Shown piece by piece: positions 36,420 through 44,455 of a stretch of 64,000 nt of DNA (within the stretch, counting starts at the first letter, position 1; every line of letters starts with the position of its first letter). The stretch comes from Bacillota bacterium (lineage in GTDB: Bacteria; Bacillota; Sulfobacillia; Sulfobacillales; Sulfobacillaceae). The notes below the pieces were generated by a model. It was given only the letters and a program-made list of their open reading frames with translations, did not search any database and was not told where the DNA came from. A program made the translations under genes and the position numbers. The stretch spans positions 186,001 through 250,000 of the forward strand of contig JAPNUR010000002.1 of the NCBI GenBank assembly GCA_026627385.1, in the 5' to 3' direction.

Positions 36420-36458
36420 AAAAAAAGAAAAGCCCCGATCGCTGGAAGCGACCGAAGC
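36420..36458 (-). terminator. Terminator of the coiled-coil repeat gene
   Basis: On the minus strand AGCTTCGGTCGCT pairs over 13 bp (three G-U) with AGCGATCGGGGCT through a 3-base loop, followed by TTTCTTTTTTT. Confidence 0.88.
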
Positions 36459-36475
36459 TGACAACGCGACGAACG

Positions 36476-36937
36476 TTAGCGGTGCGTGAGAAAGATGGTG
36501 ACAAACCCCATAATAATGACGACCAACGTAGCCCAATACCAGTATTGGAGACCTGTGAGCTTCTGATCGAATGTGGCATCAAGCGCATCCATGCGCTGGT
36601 GGACGTCCCGCTGAACCGCTTCGATTTTGGCGTCGAGGCCATCTGTGCGTTGATGGACGTCCCGCTGAACCGCTTCGATTTTGGCGTCGAGGCCATCCAT
36701 GCGCTGGTGGACGTCCCGCTGAACCGCTTCGATTTTGGCGTCGAGGCCATCCATGCGTTGATGGACGTCCCGTCGAACCGCCTCGATTTTTGTATCGAAG
36801 TTATCCATGCGCTGGTGGACGTCCCGCCGCACTGACTCAATCTTGTCGTCTAGTCGGTTAATCGCCTGTAAGAGATAGAATCCCCAATGGTTGGGAAAAT
36901 CGTGCGTGGTGGGCGGCACCGGCGGCTGCTCCGACAT
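36476..36937 (-). CDS. Coiled-coil repeat protein with C-terminal membrane anchor
   Basis: 153 residues from ATG 36937 (AAGGAGA upstream). A proline-rich start (EQPPVPPTTHDFPNHWG) is followed by five 18-residue repeats of the type LDAKIEAVQRDVHQRMD-G, a heptad-bearing parallel or trimeric coiled coil, then a tail helix YWYWATLVVIIMGFVTIFLTHR fragment that should span the membrane. Such proteins resemble holin-associated XhlA-like or DUF1640-like anchors, but neither is established. The repeats are nearly identical at DNA level, so length can change by slippage. A strong terminator follows. Confidence 0.75.
   Translation of the reverse strand: MSEQPPVPPTTHDFPNHWGFYLLQAINRLDDKIESVRRDVHQRMDNFDTKIEAVRRDVHQRMDGLDAKIEAVQRDVHQRMDGLDAKIEAVQRDVHQRTDGLDAKIEAVQRDVHQRMDALDATFDQKLTGLQYWYWATLVVIIMGFVTIFLTHR
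36584..36853. repeat. Five 54-bp tandem repeats inside a gene
   Basis: Units at 36584, 36638, 36692, 36746 and 36800. The central copies differ by only a few bases; the outer two are more diverged. The unit length is a multiple of three, so copy changes keep the frame. This is coding, not a CRISPR: no spacers separate the units. Confidence 0.9.
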
Positions 36938-37566
36938 CGGCCATTCTCCTTCCACGATCGGCGACTCCTTTCTCTAAGTATACCACGCTCTCCCCGTTGG
37001 ACTCGTCACCTCCAGTCTCGGACGGGGAGGTCCAAACCCTCGTAGTTGCATGGCGCGCCACACCATCGACCACAATCAACATGCGAAAGCCCAATAGGGC
37101 ACCGGAGAGTAGCCATATGGCGCATGAACCTCCTTGCAAAAACAAGCTCAACGCTGACCCACCACACGGGGCGGACCCGCGAGGACTACGTTCCACGGCC
37201 AGCACCGTCGGTAAAATCGCCGAATGGGCGCGTAAGGCCCGGGGCGCATTGACTTCGATGCGGCGGATCGAGGCTTCCGAGAGGTGAAGCGTTTTCGTCA
37301 CGACCCGGACCGAATATGGGGTACCGGCCCAAGGCGCGTATAAAAGCGCCGTGACTGGCGCGGCGGGCGGCGGCAGCAAATCTCACGCCAACCCTTTCCT
37401 TCCGACCGCACCCCTTCTGGCAACATTGGGACTCTCCTTGCCGAAAACGGTCAGGTTCTCGGATGGAGTGATTCACCGCGGGCGGGTCATTTTCATTCCG
37501 GCGTTTATGGGTCAATTATAGCCCGGCGTTTACAAAACACGCTCCACAATGTCATTAGAGGTCGCA
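36938..37566. other. Gap with no convincing gene
   Basis: About 630 bases upstream of the coiled-coil gene. A 173-codon minus frame (37379-36858) overlaps that gene's start and shows no family features; an opposing 96-codon frame is its shadow or the reverse. The coiled-coil gene's promoter should lie here. Confidence 0.4.
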
Positions 37567-37755
37567 TTAACGCTCTAGTATCGCCAAGAGGGATTGTACG
37601 TCGGCGGTATTCGCTTGGAGTTTGGTTGGCAGTGCCATCTTCTTAGAAAGAATACGCCAGAAACTACTCAGAACTTCAGCGTCGTTCGTTGACGCGCTTT
37701 CCCTCGGGTCTAAGGGACCGGGATTCCAAATGGCGAGTCTCTGGGAAAATCTCAC
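37567..37755 (-). CDS. Hypothetical 62-aa protein with a strong start
   Basis: GTG 37755 follows GAGGAGGT by about 6 bases, one of the best ribosome sites in this region. The product (MRFSQRLAIWNPG to SLLAILER) has no membrane helix and no known domain. It lies downstream of the pilin cluster terminator. Confidence 0.5.
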   Translation of the reverse strand: MRFSQRLAIWNPGPLDPRESASTNDAEVLSSFWRILSKKMALPTKLQANTADVQSLLAILER

Positions 37756-37789
37756 CGCGACACCTCCTCACCGAAATGACTAGTGATAA

Positions 37790-37831
37790 CGCCAAAAACA
37801 TGCCACGGGCTCAGGAACGTACCTGAGCCCG
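37790..37831 (-). terminator. Terminator of the pilin-like cluster
   Basis: CGGGCTCAGG and CCTGAGCCCG form a perfect 10-bp stem with a 6-base loop. On the minus strand a TTTTT tract follows after eight bases. Confidence 0.7.
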
Positions 37832-37836
37832 GTCCA

Positions 37837-38193
37837 CTAGGCAGCGGCGATCACGACTAGCGGAGGGGGACCCAACCATCTCGGCCAGGGCGCAATCCGC
37901 ACTGGCATACGGACAACGGCCGAGAGAATGTGACCGTTTGACGTCACCAGCGATTCAACCACGACACTTTGGCCGTGAAGATTTTGGTCCAGCAGGTTTG
38001 TTAGTATCGTGGTACTGACCGTGTGGGCGGCAGACATAGCCAAAATTGCGTTGATTAGCGCACTTTCTAGCATTTGATGCTGCCACCAGATTTGCCCCAT
38101 GACATTAACCAGCCATGCGACCCAAAGCCCAATAACCGCTAGACCCAACCCCATAACTGTCACACTACCACATCGGGAAGTGATGGTAGACAT
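37837..38193 (-). CDS. TadE/TadG-like pseudopilin-type protein
   Basis: 118 residues. A short leader ends in glycine (TSRCG), followed by a hydrophobic helix SVTVMGLGLAVIGLWVAWLVNV and an extracellular domain of about 80 residues. This is the architecture of Tad minor pilins, although position +5 is Met in place of the usual Glu. ATG 38193 with GGAGG 5 bases upstream; ATG 38208 is an alternative. It overlaps the preceding gene by 29 bases. Confidence 0.6.
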   Translation of the reverse strand: MSTITSRCGSVTVMGLGLAVIGLWVAWLVNVMGQIWWQHQMLESALINAILAMSAAHTVSTTILTNLLDQNLHGQSVVVESLVTSNGHILSAVVRMPVRIAPWPRWLGPPPLVVIAAA

Positions 38194-38650
38194 ATCCACC
38201 TCCGCCATTCACATAGATAGGGATGATTGTAGGCGAAGACGTTGTTGATGACGAGGTCGACCCTTGAGCCGAAGAGGTTAATGTCGTTAGTGTCTGAGTG
38301 GCCGAAATCGTCGCAAGGGTATCCGTGTTCCACAGTTGAAAAGGCACCGAAACGGTTACAGCGTGTGTCGGACCATTGTTCGTCGCTGTCGTCGTCGGAA
38401 CTCCATGAAATCCCTCTTGAGCTAGAGTACTGGCAACCACATTGGTTACCTGCGTAGGCGTCTGGCCGTTAGCTAACGCTTGCACGCCGGCCTCAGCAGC
38501 GTTGGCGACCGCCACGTGTACCATGAACACGCCTCCCAGCGTAGCTACTCCGACGAAAATCCCGAACAACACGGGTAATATGAGTAGTAATTCAATATAG
38601 GCACTACCAGTTACTGAATAGTCGTTAGATTTTGTGTGATTTGTCCGAAT
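38165..38650 (-). CDS. TadE-like pilus assembly protein
   Basis: The frame holds the TadE-type segment TG-SAYIELLLILPVLFGIFVGVATLGGVF: a glycine, then Glu at +5, then a hydrophobic helix, as cut by a prepilin peptidase. A Ser/Thr-rich domain and the tail PIYVNGGGGYVYHHFPMW follow. No ATG, GTG or TTG lies within a reasonable distance; ATT 38650 would give a 15-residue basic leader, but it has no ribosome site. The frame is open to 38899, so the start is uncertain and a frameshift against the upstream gene is possible. Confidence 0.6.
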   Translation of the reverse strand: MRTNHTKSNDYSVTGSAYIELLLILPVLFGIFVGVATLGGVFMVHVAVANAAEAGVQALANGQTPTQVTNVVASTLAQEGFHGVPTTTATNNGPTHAVTVSVPFQLWNTDTLATISATQTLTTLTSSAQGSTSSSTTSSPTIIPIYVNGGGGYVYHHFPMW

Positions 38651-38805
38651 GCGTTGACCAACGCGTTGCGCAAGGCCTCGATGGGCATAATCATGGCAAG
38701 GACGACTACAATGATCCAAATGCCGTTTTCTATAAACACGTTGCCTTCGCGACGGGTTAACCAAGCGGCTATCCGCGAGCTCCACAACGTCCACCATAAG
38801 TTCAC
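38611..38805 (-). CDS. Flp-type small pilin-like protein
   Basis: 64 residues from GTG 38805, which has AGGAGGG 6 bases upstream. A leader of 21 residues ends RREG, then NVFIE (Glu at +5) and a hydrophobic helix NGIWIIVVVLAMIMPI, followed by a short polar tail. The length and cleavage pattern match Flp major pilins. It opens a three-gene cluster with the TadE-like genes downstream. No Tad ATPase, secretin or TadV is in the window. Confidence 0.6.
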   Translation of the reverse strand: MNLWWTLWSSRIAAWLTRREGNVFIENGIWIIVVVLAMIMPIEALRNALVNAFGQITQNLTTIQ

Positions 38806-38899
38806 AATAGTCCCTCCTGTCGCTTTTTGCCGCATGTCTCATGCGGTAGCGGTAGCATATCGTAAATGTTGGTAAGAAAACCGGTGAACACTTTGACAT

Positions 38900-39388
38900 A
38901 TCACCATCTGGCCGGTGTCAAGACATGTGTCGCAGAGCCAACCGACAGGGCGCGACACAATTACCGGGACGCCGGAATCCCACCGACTCCCAAAATCGCA
39001 CCAACATGTGGTCATGACCTAATCCACCACCGAACCCTGACACGTTTCCAGGATCGCTCAAAATTGCCATCGTTCGATCTAACGATCTAAGGTATGTGCC
39101 CCGGCAGCGAATTCGCTGGTTCCAATGATGTCAATGTCTGTGTACTCTCGGCTGCGAAGATTGTGTACACCCAAAGGATCGCTGTAAGCCCAGGTGTAGA
39201 ACGGGCAACATTGGACGTTCGAGGCGTATCGGTGGCGATTGCTCCTTACCAGTGCCTTTTACTGACTTGAGCCGGGGCCGGTTAAGCTCGGCTGCAAGAG
39301 GAGCGGGTCACCGCTAAGGCCCTGCAAAAGGTCGCTCAGGTCAGAGAAGCCACAGTGTTTTTAGCCACAAACGGTCAGCATCGCAAAG
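38900..39388. other. Gap without a supported gene
   Basis: 489 bases upstream of the pilin cluster. Frame fragments near 39290-39360 (ERVTAKALQKVAQ) might be worn transposase sequence continuing into the TnpB remnant, but this is weak. The pilin promoter should be near 38830-38900 on the minus strand; none is clear. Confidence 0.4.
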
Positions 39389-39960
39389 GTGTTCCGGCGA
39401 GGGAATCCGGCACCCTTTTCCAGGATGGCAAGCGTTGGCGATTCCAGGTTCCGTAGTCTACGGCGATCCGGGGGAAACCGGCTGAAAAGCAGCATCTGGC
39501 GGGAACTAAACAACGCGCAAGGGGACATCGCGAGACGTGTCGCTCGGCGCATTGTGGATGTTGCCCCACCTCATGGGCGTACAGTCATCGTGTTCGAGGC
39601 CCTTTTGCCGCATGAGGCGACCCCATCGCATCGGCCGGATGGCCCGACAAAACGGCGGCGGTCTTATTGGCTACGGGGCAATATCCTGCGTTAGACTCGG
39701 TCCATGGCTCTTTATGTGGGGATCCTGCTCGTGGTTCGCAATGCCCTGTTTATGAGCCTTCCCTGGTGGATACGGGCATCTGGGGGCACGGTTCTGCGCG
39801 GCATCCCGTCATCCTCGCCGGGGCAAAGATGTTTTTCGGTGCTATGCCTGTGGTTGAAGAGGTCATGCCGCTCTGGTGGGCGCTCTCAACCTGCGAAAGA
39901 AATGGTTCGGAATGTTCCGTCCCTCGCGACACTGCCGTATGCACAGGCTCAGGGTTATCA
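39389..39960 (+). pseudogene. Remnant of a TnpB / IS200-IS605 OrfB gene
   Basis: One frame has ARRVARRIVDVAPPHGRTVIVFEAL, matching the TnpB helix before the RuvC-II glutamate (VxEDL). In another frame, about 39745-39800, CPVYEPSLVDTG resembles the first half of the zinc finger, and in a third, about 39820-39910, GKDVFRCYACG-stop-RGHAALVGALNLRKKWF resembles its second half. So the gene is broken by at least two frameshifts and a stop. The N-terminal and RuvC-I parts were not found. Confidence 0.6.
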
Positions 39961-40495
39961 GACGAATCGGCGCACGAGGAAAACCGGCCCGAACCATCAC
40001 GTGGCTTAATGAGGTGACGGACTCCACCAGAATCGGGCGGTCGACGGATCGGCTAACCATTAAACAGATGATACGCGGTCGCAAGATCAGCGGCCTGAGG
40101 ATGCCTGCCGACCGTCGCAGGGAGGCCAGTGGTGCTCCCCCGGCGACCACCAGGTGTGGAAGCTCCGGCATCGTTTCGGCCAGTGCACTCAGTGTATCCT
40201 GCCATCGGCCAAAAAACGGCCGGCGTAACCGGGATGGAACGGCTTGGAGCTTCATCAGTTGTTGTTTCTCCTCAGGAGGATCCCCCGGAAAGGGGTGCCG
40301 TGAATGCAGTGTTCCCTACTTGTCCTGAGAATTGGGCAACTGTTGATACCACACCAGACCTTGTCATCGAAACAACGTGTCAAACGGTGTTCAGCTTTTT
40401 GCTTAAGAGAACTGGAGGGTGGGGAGGTTGGTACTTCCTGTCGGGGGGCTTGCCACGAGGGACTGATCATGTAATCCTGCGCTAGGCAAGCGGCA
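39961..40495. other. Gap without a supported gene
   Basis: 535 bases after the TnpB remnant. Frames on both strands are arginine-rich and mutually antisense, as expected by chance in this composition. No element end with a clear hairpin was found. Confidence 0.4.
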
Positions 40496-41173
40496 CTACA
40501 GTAGCTCGTGGAAAAGCTCGTGGAAGCGCTTCACGTGACCCAACGAGGGTAAGACCAGATCTGCTCCGGCGTGGGCGAGATCTGTCGTCGAAAAGCGACC
40601 AGTAGCTATGGCGATGATGGGTAGGTTGATAGCGTGGGCGGCGTGGACATCACGAGGTGTATCGCCAATCACAATGGCACACGTCGGATGCGGCTGGACA
40701 GCTTCCAAGGCCGCGCGCAAAATGTCGACCCTGGTAGCCCCTGGCATGGAAAACCCGCCATGCGGGAAGTAATTCGCGAGGCCCACTGCCCCTAGCTTGA
40801 GATAAGCGCCAGCTCGAATATTTCCTGTGCCAAGGACTAAGCGGTAGCCAGCCGCGGTTAATTCACAAAGAATTTCACGGACCCCAGGCAAGGCGGGGAT
40901 GGGCGCCTCATTGAGCCGCCGTTGCAGATGCTGGAGATAGGCGTGAAAAAACCGTGCTGGAGACATTGCGGGAGGCGCGTTGCAATGCCGCCGGATAGCC
41001 TGTGCCCACAAATCATGGTCATGCGCCCCGGCAAAATTCAAATCGTCAAAAGCACGAGCAATGCCATAACATGCCCAAAAGGCATCATTCATGGCGGCAC
41101 GCCCGGTGCTTTGTGCCGCCAATAGGGTGCCATCGACATCCCAGATTAATACGGGGCGTTGGTTACAAGGCAC
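40496..41173 (-). CDS. HAD-superfamily phosphatase
   Basis: Haloacid-dehalogenase fold with motif I IWDVDGTLL (nucleophile Asp), motif II LGTGN, and motif IV IGDTPRDVHAA. The cap is helical (residues 20-90), as in phosphoglycolate phosphatase-like enzymes. The end GADLVLPSLG is also typical. Start GTG 41173, overlapping the pgl stop by 11 bases; TTG 41191 is possible. As the last gene of the pentose-phosphate operon it may dephosphorylate a sugar phosphate or phosphoglycolate (inference). Confidence 0.85.
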   Translation of the reverse strand: MPCNQRPVLIWDVDGTLLAAQSTGRAAMNDAFWACYGIARAFDDLNFAGAHDHDLWAQAIRRHCNAPPAMSPARFFHAYLQHLQRRLNEAPIPALPGVREILCELTAAGYRLVLGTGNIRAGAYLKLGAVGLANYFPHGGFSMPGATRVDILRAALEAVQPHPTCAIVIGDTPRDVHAAHAINLPIIAIATGRFSTTDLAHAGADLVLPSLGHVKRFHELFHELL

Positions 41174-41879
41174 TAGCGCTCTCGCGGTCAAGGAACCAGT
41201 GCACATCATGAGCCTGTCGCGTCAGCAACGCGGCCGGCAATGATGCTGACGGATCTTTAAGGCATTCTCGCACCCGTGCGGCTTTGGAAAGACCTGTCAC
41301 CAAAAAAATGACGTGATGGGCGCGCGATAACAGGGGAAGCGTCATGGTGAACCGTGGTACGCTGGGGCCAGGACCGTACGCCACCCAGTCCCTGGCGTGG
41401 TATTGCGGAGAGTCCGGAAAGACAGACGCGGTGTGACCATCGTCACCCATTCCTAAAAGCGCAATGTCCAGTTGCGGATAGCCCTCCCACTGCGGCAAGA
41501 GCGCCAGCTGTTGTCGATAACTGGCTAAGCAATCAGGAACCGACAATAATGTTGGCCACGGATAAACAGATGCCGGGGGTGTGGTCAAATGATCGAGCAA
41601 ATGTTCCCGAATCATGCGGAAATTGCTCATGAAATCGGTTGGCGGCACTTGGCGTTCGTCTCCGAGGTATAGCCGCAAATGAGACCAGGGCCAGCGTTGC
41701 TGCTCGGCTGCTAGGTGTTGATAGAGGGTCGCCGGGGTGTGACCGCCGGGCAATGCGAGGGAGGAAAAGCCATGGGCTTGAATATCCTGGCTCACCTGAT
41801 CGTGCAGCCAATTAGCTAAAGCGACCACGACGTCAGCGGCGTTGTCATGGACGTGCACTTCGACATGTTGTTCCGCCAC
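41163..41879 (-). CDS. pgl: 6-phosphogluconolactonase
   Basis: Hydrolyses 6-phosphogluconolactone in the oxidative pentose-phosphate path. Motifs LALPGGHTPATLYQHL, LYLGDERQVPPTDFMSNFRM and LLGMGDDGHTASVFP are diagnostic of the DevB type. GTG 41879 has AAGGTGG 5 bases upstream and gives 238 residues; the frame is open further into zwf, but that part is unrelated. It follows zwf by 94 bases. Confidence 0.94.
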   Translation of the reverse strand: MAEQHVEVHVHDNAADVVVALANWLHDQVSQDIQAHGFSSLALPGGHTPATLYQHLAAEQQRWPWSHLRLYLGDERQVPPTDFMSNFRMIREHLLDHLTTPPASVYPWPTLLSVPDCLASYRQQLALLPQWEGYPQLDIALLGMGDDGHTASVFPDSPQYHARDWVAYGPGPSVPRFTMTLPLLSRAHHVIFLVTGLSKAARVRECLKDPSASLPAALLTRQAHDVHWFLDRESASAL

Positions 41880-41973
41880 TCTAACCACCTTCAATTTGCC
41901 TCTGCTTAAGTTCTTTAGGACCGTGTATGACTGTCGCCCAAAGGACCAAGGAATCGCTATATGCGTCCTAGCG

Positions 41974-43509
41974 CTATGGCCTACGCCAACGAAACCCGTC
42001 ACGCTCAATCAGATAGTCAGCTTCCCGCGGACCCCAGCTACCTGCTTCGTACGTCGGAATCGGGCCACGGGCCCGCTGCCACCCAGACAAAATGGAAGAG
42101 ACAAGCGCCCATGCCGCTTCGACTTCATCCTTCCGTGTAAACAACGTCGAGTCGCCAATCATCGCATCTAACAACAGGCGTTCGTACGCCTCAGGAGGTG
42201 TGCCGGCAAACGAGGTGCCGTATAAGAATTCCATGTTGACGGTTCTGACCTTGATTTCAGGTCCCGGAAGCTTGGCGCCAAATCGTAAGGATATTCCTTC
42301 GTCGGGCTGTATTTTTAACGTGAGCAGGTTGGGTGACAACTCCGGGGTTTCGGTTTGTTGAAAAAACCGGTGCGGCGCGGTTTTAAACTGGATGGCGATT
42401 TCCGTAGCGCGTTTGGCCAGGCGCTTGCCCGTGCGCAAATAAAACGGCACGCCTGCCCAACGCCAGTTATCAATGAGAAGGCGGAGGGCCACATACGATT
42501 CCGTGCGACTGTCCGACGCGATATCGGGCTCGTCAAGGAATCCAGGCACCTGTTCACCATCAATGACGCCCGCTTCGTATTGAGCCCTGACAGTGTAGTC
42601 AGCTACGTCGCGGGTGCTAAATGGACGGATAGACCGCAGTACTTTGACCTTTTCATCGCGCACCGCGTCGGCTTCGAACGCTACCGGCGGCTCCATGGCG
42701 ATGAGGGAGACAAGTTGCAACATATGATTTTGAACCATGTCCCGCAGTGCACCGGCTTGATCGTAGTATGATCCGCGACCGGCGACGCCCAGCGATTCCG
42801 CCACGGTAATCTGCACCTGATCAATGTATTGGCGCGTCCACAGGGGCTCGAAAATTCCATTGGCGAAGCGGAAGACGAGAATGTTTTGGACCGTTTCTTT
42901 ACCGAGATAGTGGTCAATGCGGTAAATCTGCGATTCGTCAAATACTTGGTGCAGCTGCCCATTGAGGGCCACAGCGGAGTCCAGATCGTGGCCAAAGGGT
43001 TTTTCGACGATAATGCGCACCCAATGTTCTGGTTTAGCAGGCCTTGCCAGCCCGACGCTACCCAGATGTTCAGCGATGATCGGGTAGGCGCTCGGTGGTG
43101 TGGCCAAGTAAAACAGGTAGTTTGGCGGGAACCGTCCCTCGGGGTCCGTGAGCACCGTCTTAAGCGCGCGGTACTGCGCCGCGTCGTGAAAATCGGCAGT
43201 TAGGTAGGTGGTGCTTTCCAACAAGTGCTGTAAGATCACGGGATCTGGGCTGCGCCGTGAGTGTTGGGCGATGGCCTGGCCAACCTCGGACCGAAATTCC
43301 TCCACCTGGTAAGGTCGGCGGGCAATCCCGAGAATGCGGCAATCAGAGCTTAACCAGCCGTCCACCATCAGGTTGTACAAAGCGGGAAAGAGCTTACGAT
43401 GTGCTAAGTCGCCAGCCGCTCCGAAAATGACGAAGGTAAAGGGGGCGGGGCGGCGACGCCCCACCGAATCCTGGTGTGAAATCTGCTCTTGAGTCAATGT
43501 GTCGACCAT
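41974..43509 (-). CDS. zwf: Glucose-6-phosphate 1-dehydrogenase
   Basis: Oxidises glucose-6-phosphate to the lactone, making NAD(P)H. The coenzyme site is FGAAGDLAHRKLFPALYNL and the substrate/catalytic signature RIDHYLGKE; EKPFG precedes it. 511 residues, complete. ATG 43509 has AAAGGAG upstream. It starts 19 bases after gnd, so they share a transcript. Confidence 0.96.
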   Translation of the reverse strand: MVDTLTQEQISHQDSVGRRRPAPFTFVIFGAAGDLAHRKLFPALYNLMVDGWLSSDCRILGIARRPYQVEEFRSEVGQAIAQHSRRSPDPVILQHLLESTTYLTADFHDAAQYRALKTVLTDPEGRFPPNYLFYLATPPSAYPIIAEHLGSVGLARPAKPEHWVRIIVEKPFGHDLDSAVALNGQLHQVFDESQIYRIDHYLGKETVQNILVFRFANGIFEPLWTRQYIDQVQITVAESLGVAGRGSYYDQAGALRDMVQNHMLQLVSLIAMEPPVAFEADAVRDEKVKVLRSIRPFSTRDVADYTVRAQYEAGVIDGEQVPGFLDEPDIASDSRTESYVALRLLIDNWRWAGVPFYLRTGKRLAKRATEIAIQFKTAPHRFFQQTETPELSPNLLTLKIQPDEGISLRFGAKLPGPEIKVRTVNMEFLYGTSFAGTPPEAYERLLLDAMIGDSTLFTRKDEVEAAWALVSSILSGWQRARGPIPTYEAGSWGPREADYLIERDGFRWRRP

Positions 43510-43528
43510 ACCTGCTCCTTTTCACAAT

Positions 43529-44425
43529 TTAATCGGTATGTACCTGGTGTCCACCGAACTCGTTGCGTAGCGCGGCAATGACCTTTGCTGAATATGATTC
43601 GTCTTGCCTGGACGCCAGTCGAGCCAGCAGCGATAAGGTAATGACGGGAGCCGGTACATTTTCCTGGATGGCTTCAAAGACTGTCCAACGCCCTTCCCCT
43701 GAATCGTCAACATAGCCGCGAATGTGATCCAGGGTGGGATTTTTTCGATACGCATCAGCGAGCAAGTCCAAGAGCCAACTGCGCACGACACTGCCGTGCC
43801 GCCATAGCTCAGCAATTTGCGCAAGGTCCAGCGAAAACTCCGATGCTTTTAGGATCTCGAAGCCTTCACCATAGGCTTGCAGCAAGCCATATTCGATGCC
43901 ATTGTGCACCATCTTGACAAAGTGGCCGGCCCCAGGCGGCCCTACATGCAAAAATCCGTTCTCCGGCGCTAACGCACGGAAAATAGGCTCCGTGAGGCGA
44001 ACAGCCTCGGTGCTGCCCCCTACCATGAGGCAATAGCCATTTTCTAAGCCCCAGATCCCACCACTTGTGCCTGCATCAATAAACTCAATTTGATGCCCCT
44101 GCGCGGTATTAGCGCGACGCATCGAGTCGCGAAAGTTGGAGTTGCCCCCATCAATGACCACGTCGCCTGGAGCCAAGAGCGAAAATAGCCGGTTCAGCGT
44201 TTCTTCGGTAATTTGCCCAGCCGGGACCATGACCCACACGATGCGCGGAGCCTTTAAGGCCGCAACGACCGCTTCTAAGGTTTCGGCGGGTTCGCCGCCC
44301 TGTTGCCGTAATCGTTCACGCGCTGCCGGATTGGGGTCGTACACTACCACTTCGTGTCCGGCGCGCAACAGCCGCTCGGCCATGTTTCCGCCCATGCGCC
44401 CCAGGCCTATCATTGCTAATCGCAT
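43529..44425 (-). CDS. gnd: 6-phosphogluconate dehydrogenase, decarboxylating, short form
   Basis: Converts 6-phosphogluconate to ribulose-5-phosphate. N-terminal GLGRMGGNMAERLLRAGH binds the cofactor, DGGNSNFRDS and GTSGGIWGLENGYCLMVGG bind substrate, and HFVKMVHNGIEYG holds the catalytic lysine. At 298 residues it is the short, usually NAD-preferring type, as opposed to the 470-residue E. coli type. ATG 44425 follows AAGGAGG. Confidence 0.94.
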   Translation of the reverse strand: MRLAMIGLGRMGGNMAERLLRAGHEVVVYDPNPAARERLRQQGGEPAETLEAVVAALKAPRIVWVMVPAGQITEETLNRLFSLLAPGDVVIDGGNSNFRDSMRRANTAQGHQIEFIDAGTSGGIWGLENGYCLMVGGSTEAVRLTEPIFRALAPENGFLHVGPPGAGHFVKMVHNGIEYGLLQAYGEGFEILKASEFSLDLAQIAELWRHGSVVRSWLLDLLADAYRKNPTLDHIRGYVDDSGEGRWTVFEAIQENVPAPVITLSLLARLASRQDESYSAKVIAALRNEFGGHQVHTD

Positions 44426-44455
44426 GTGAGCGCCTCCTTGTTCTTTAGGTTAAGG

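Noticed and set aside
36326-36835. A 169-codon + frame with repeated PLNRFDFGVEAI-type segments
   Set aside because: It is the antisense of the coiled-coil repeats, which have the better start, terminator and heptad pattern.
36584-36853. Possible CRISPR array
   Set aside because: The 54-bp units are directly adjacent, have no spacers, and encode a regular coiled coil.
36858-37379. 173-codon minus frame and an opposing 96-codon plus frame
   Set aside because: Neither has a ribosome site or recognisable family; the former overlaps the start of the coiled-coil gene.
39876-40328. 150-codon arginine-rich + frame after the TnpB remnant
   Set aside because: It continues worn transposase sequence into non-coding DNA and has an equally long antisense frame.
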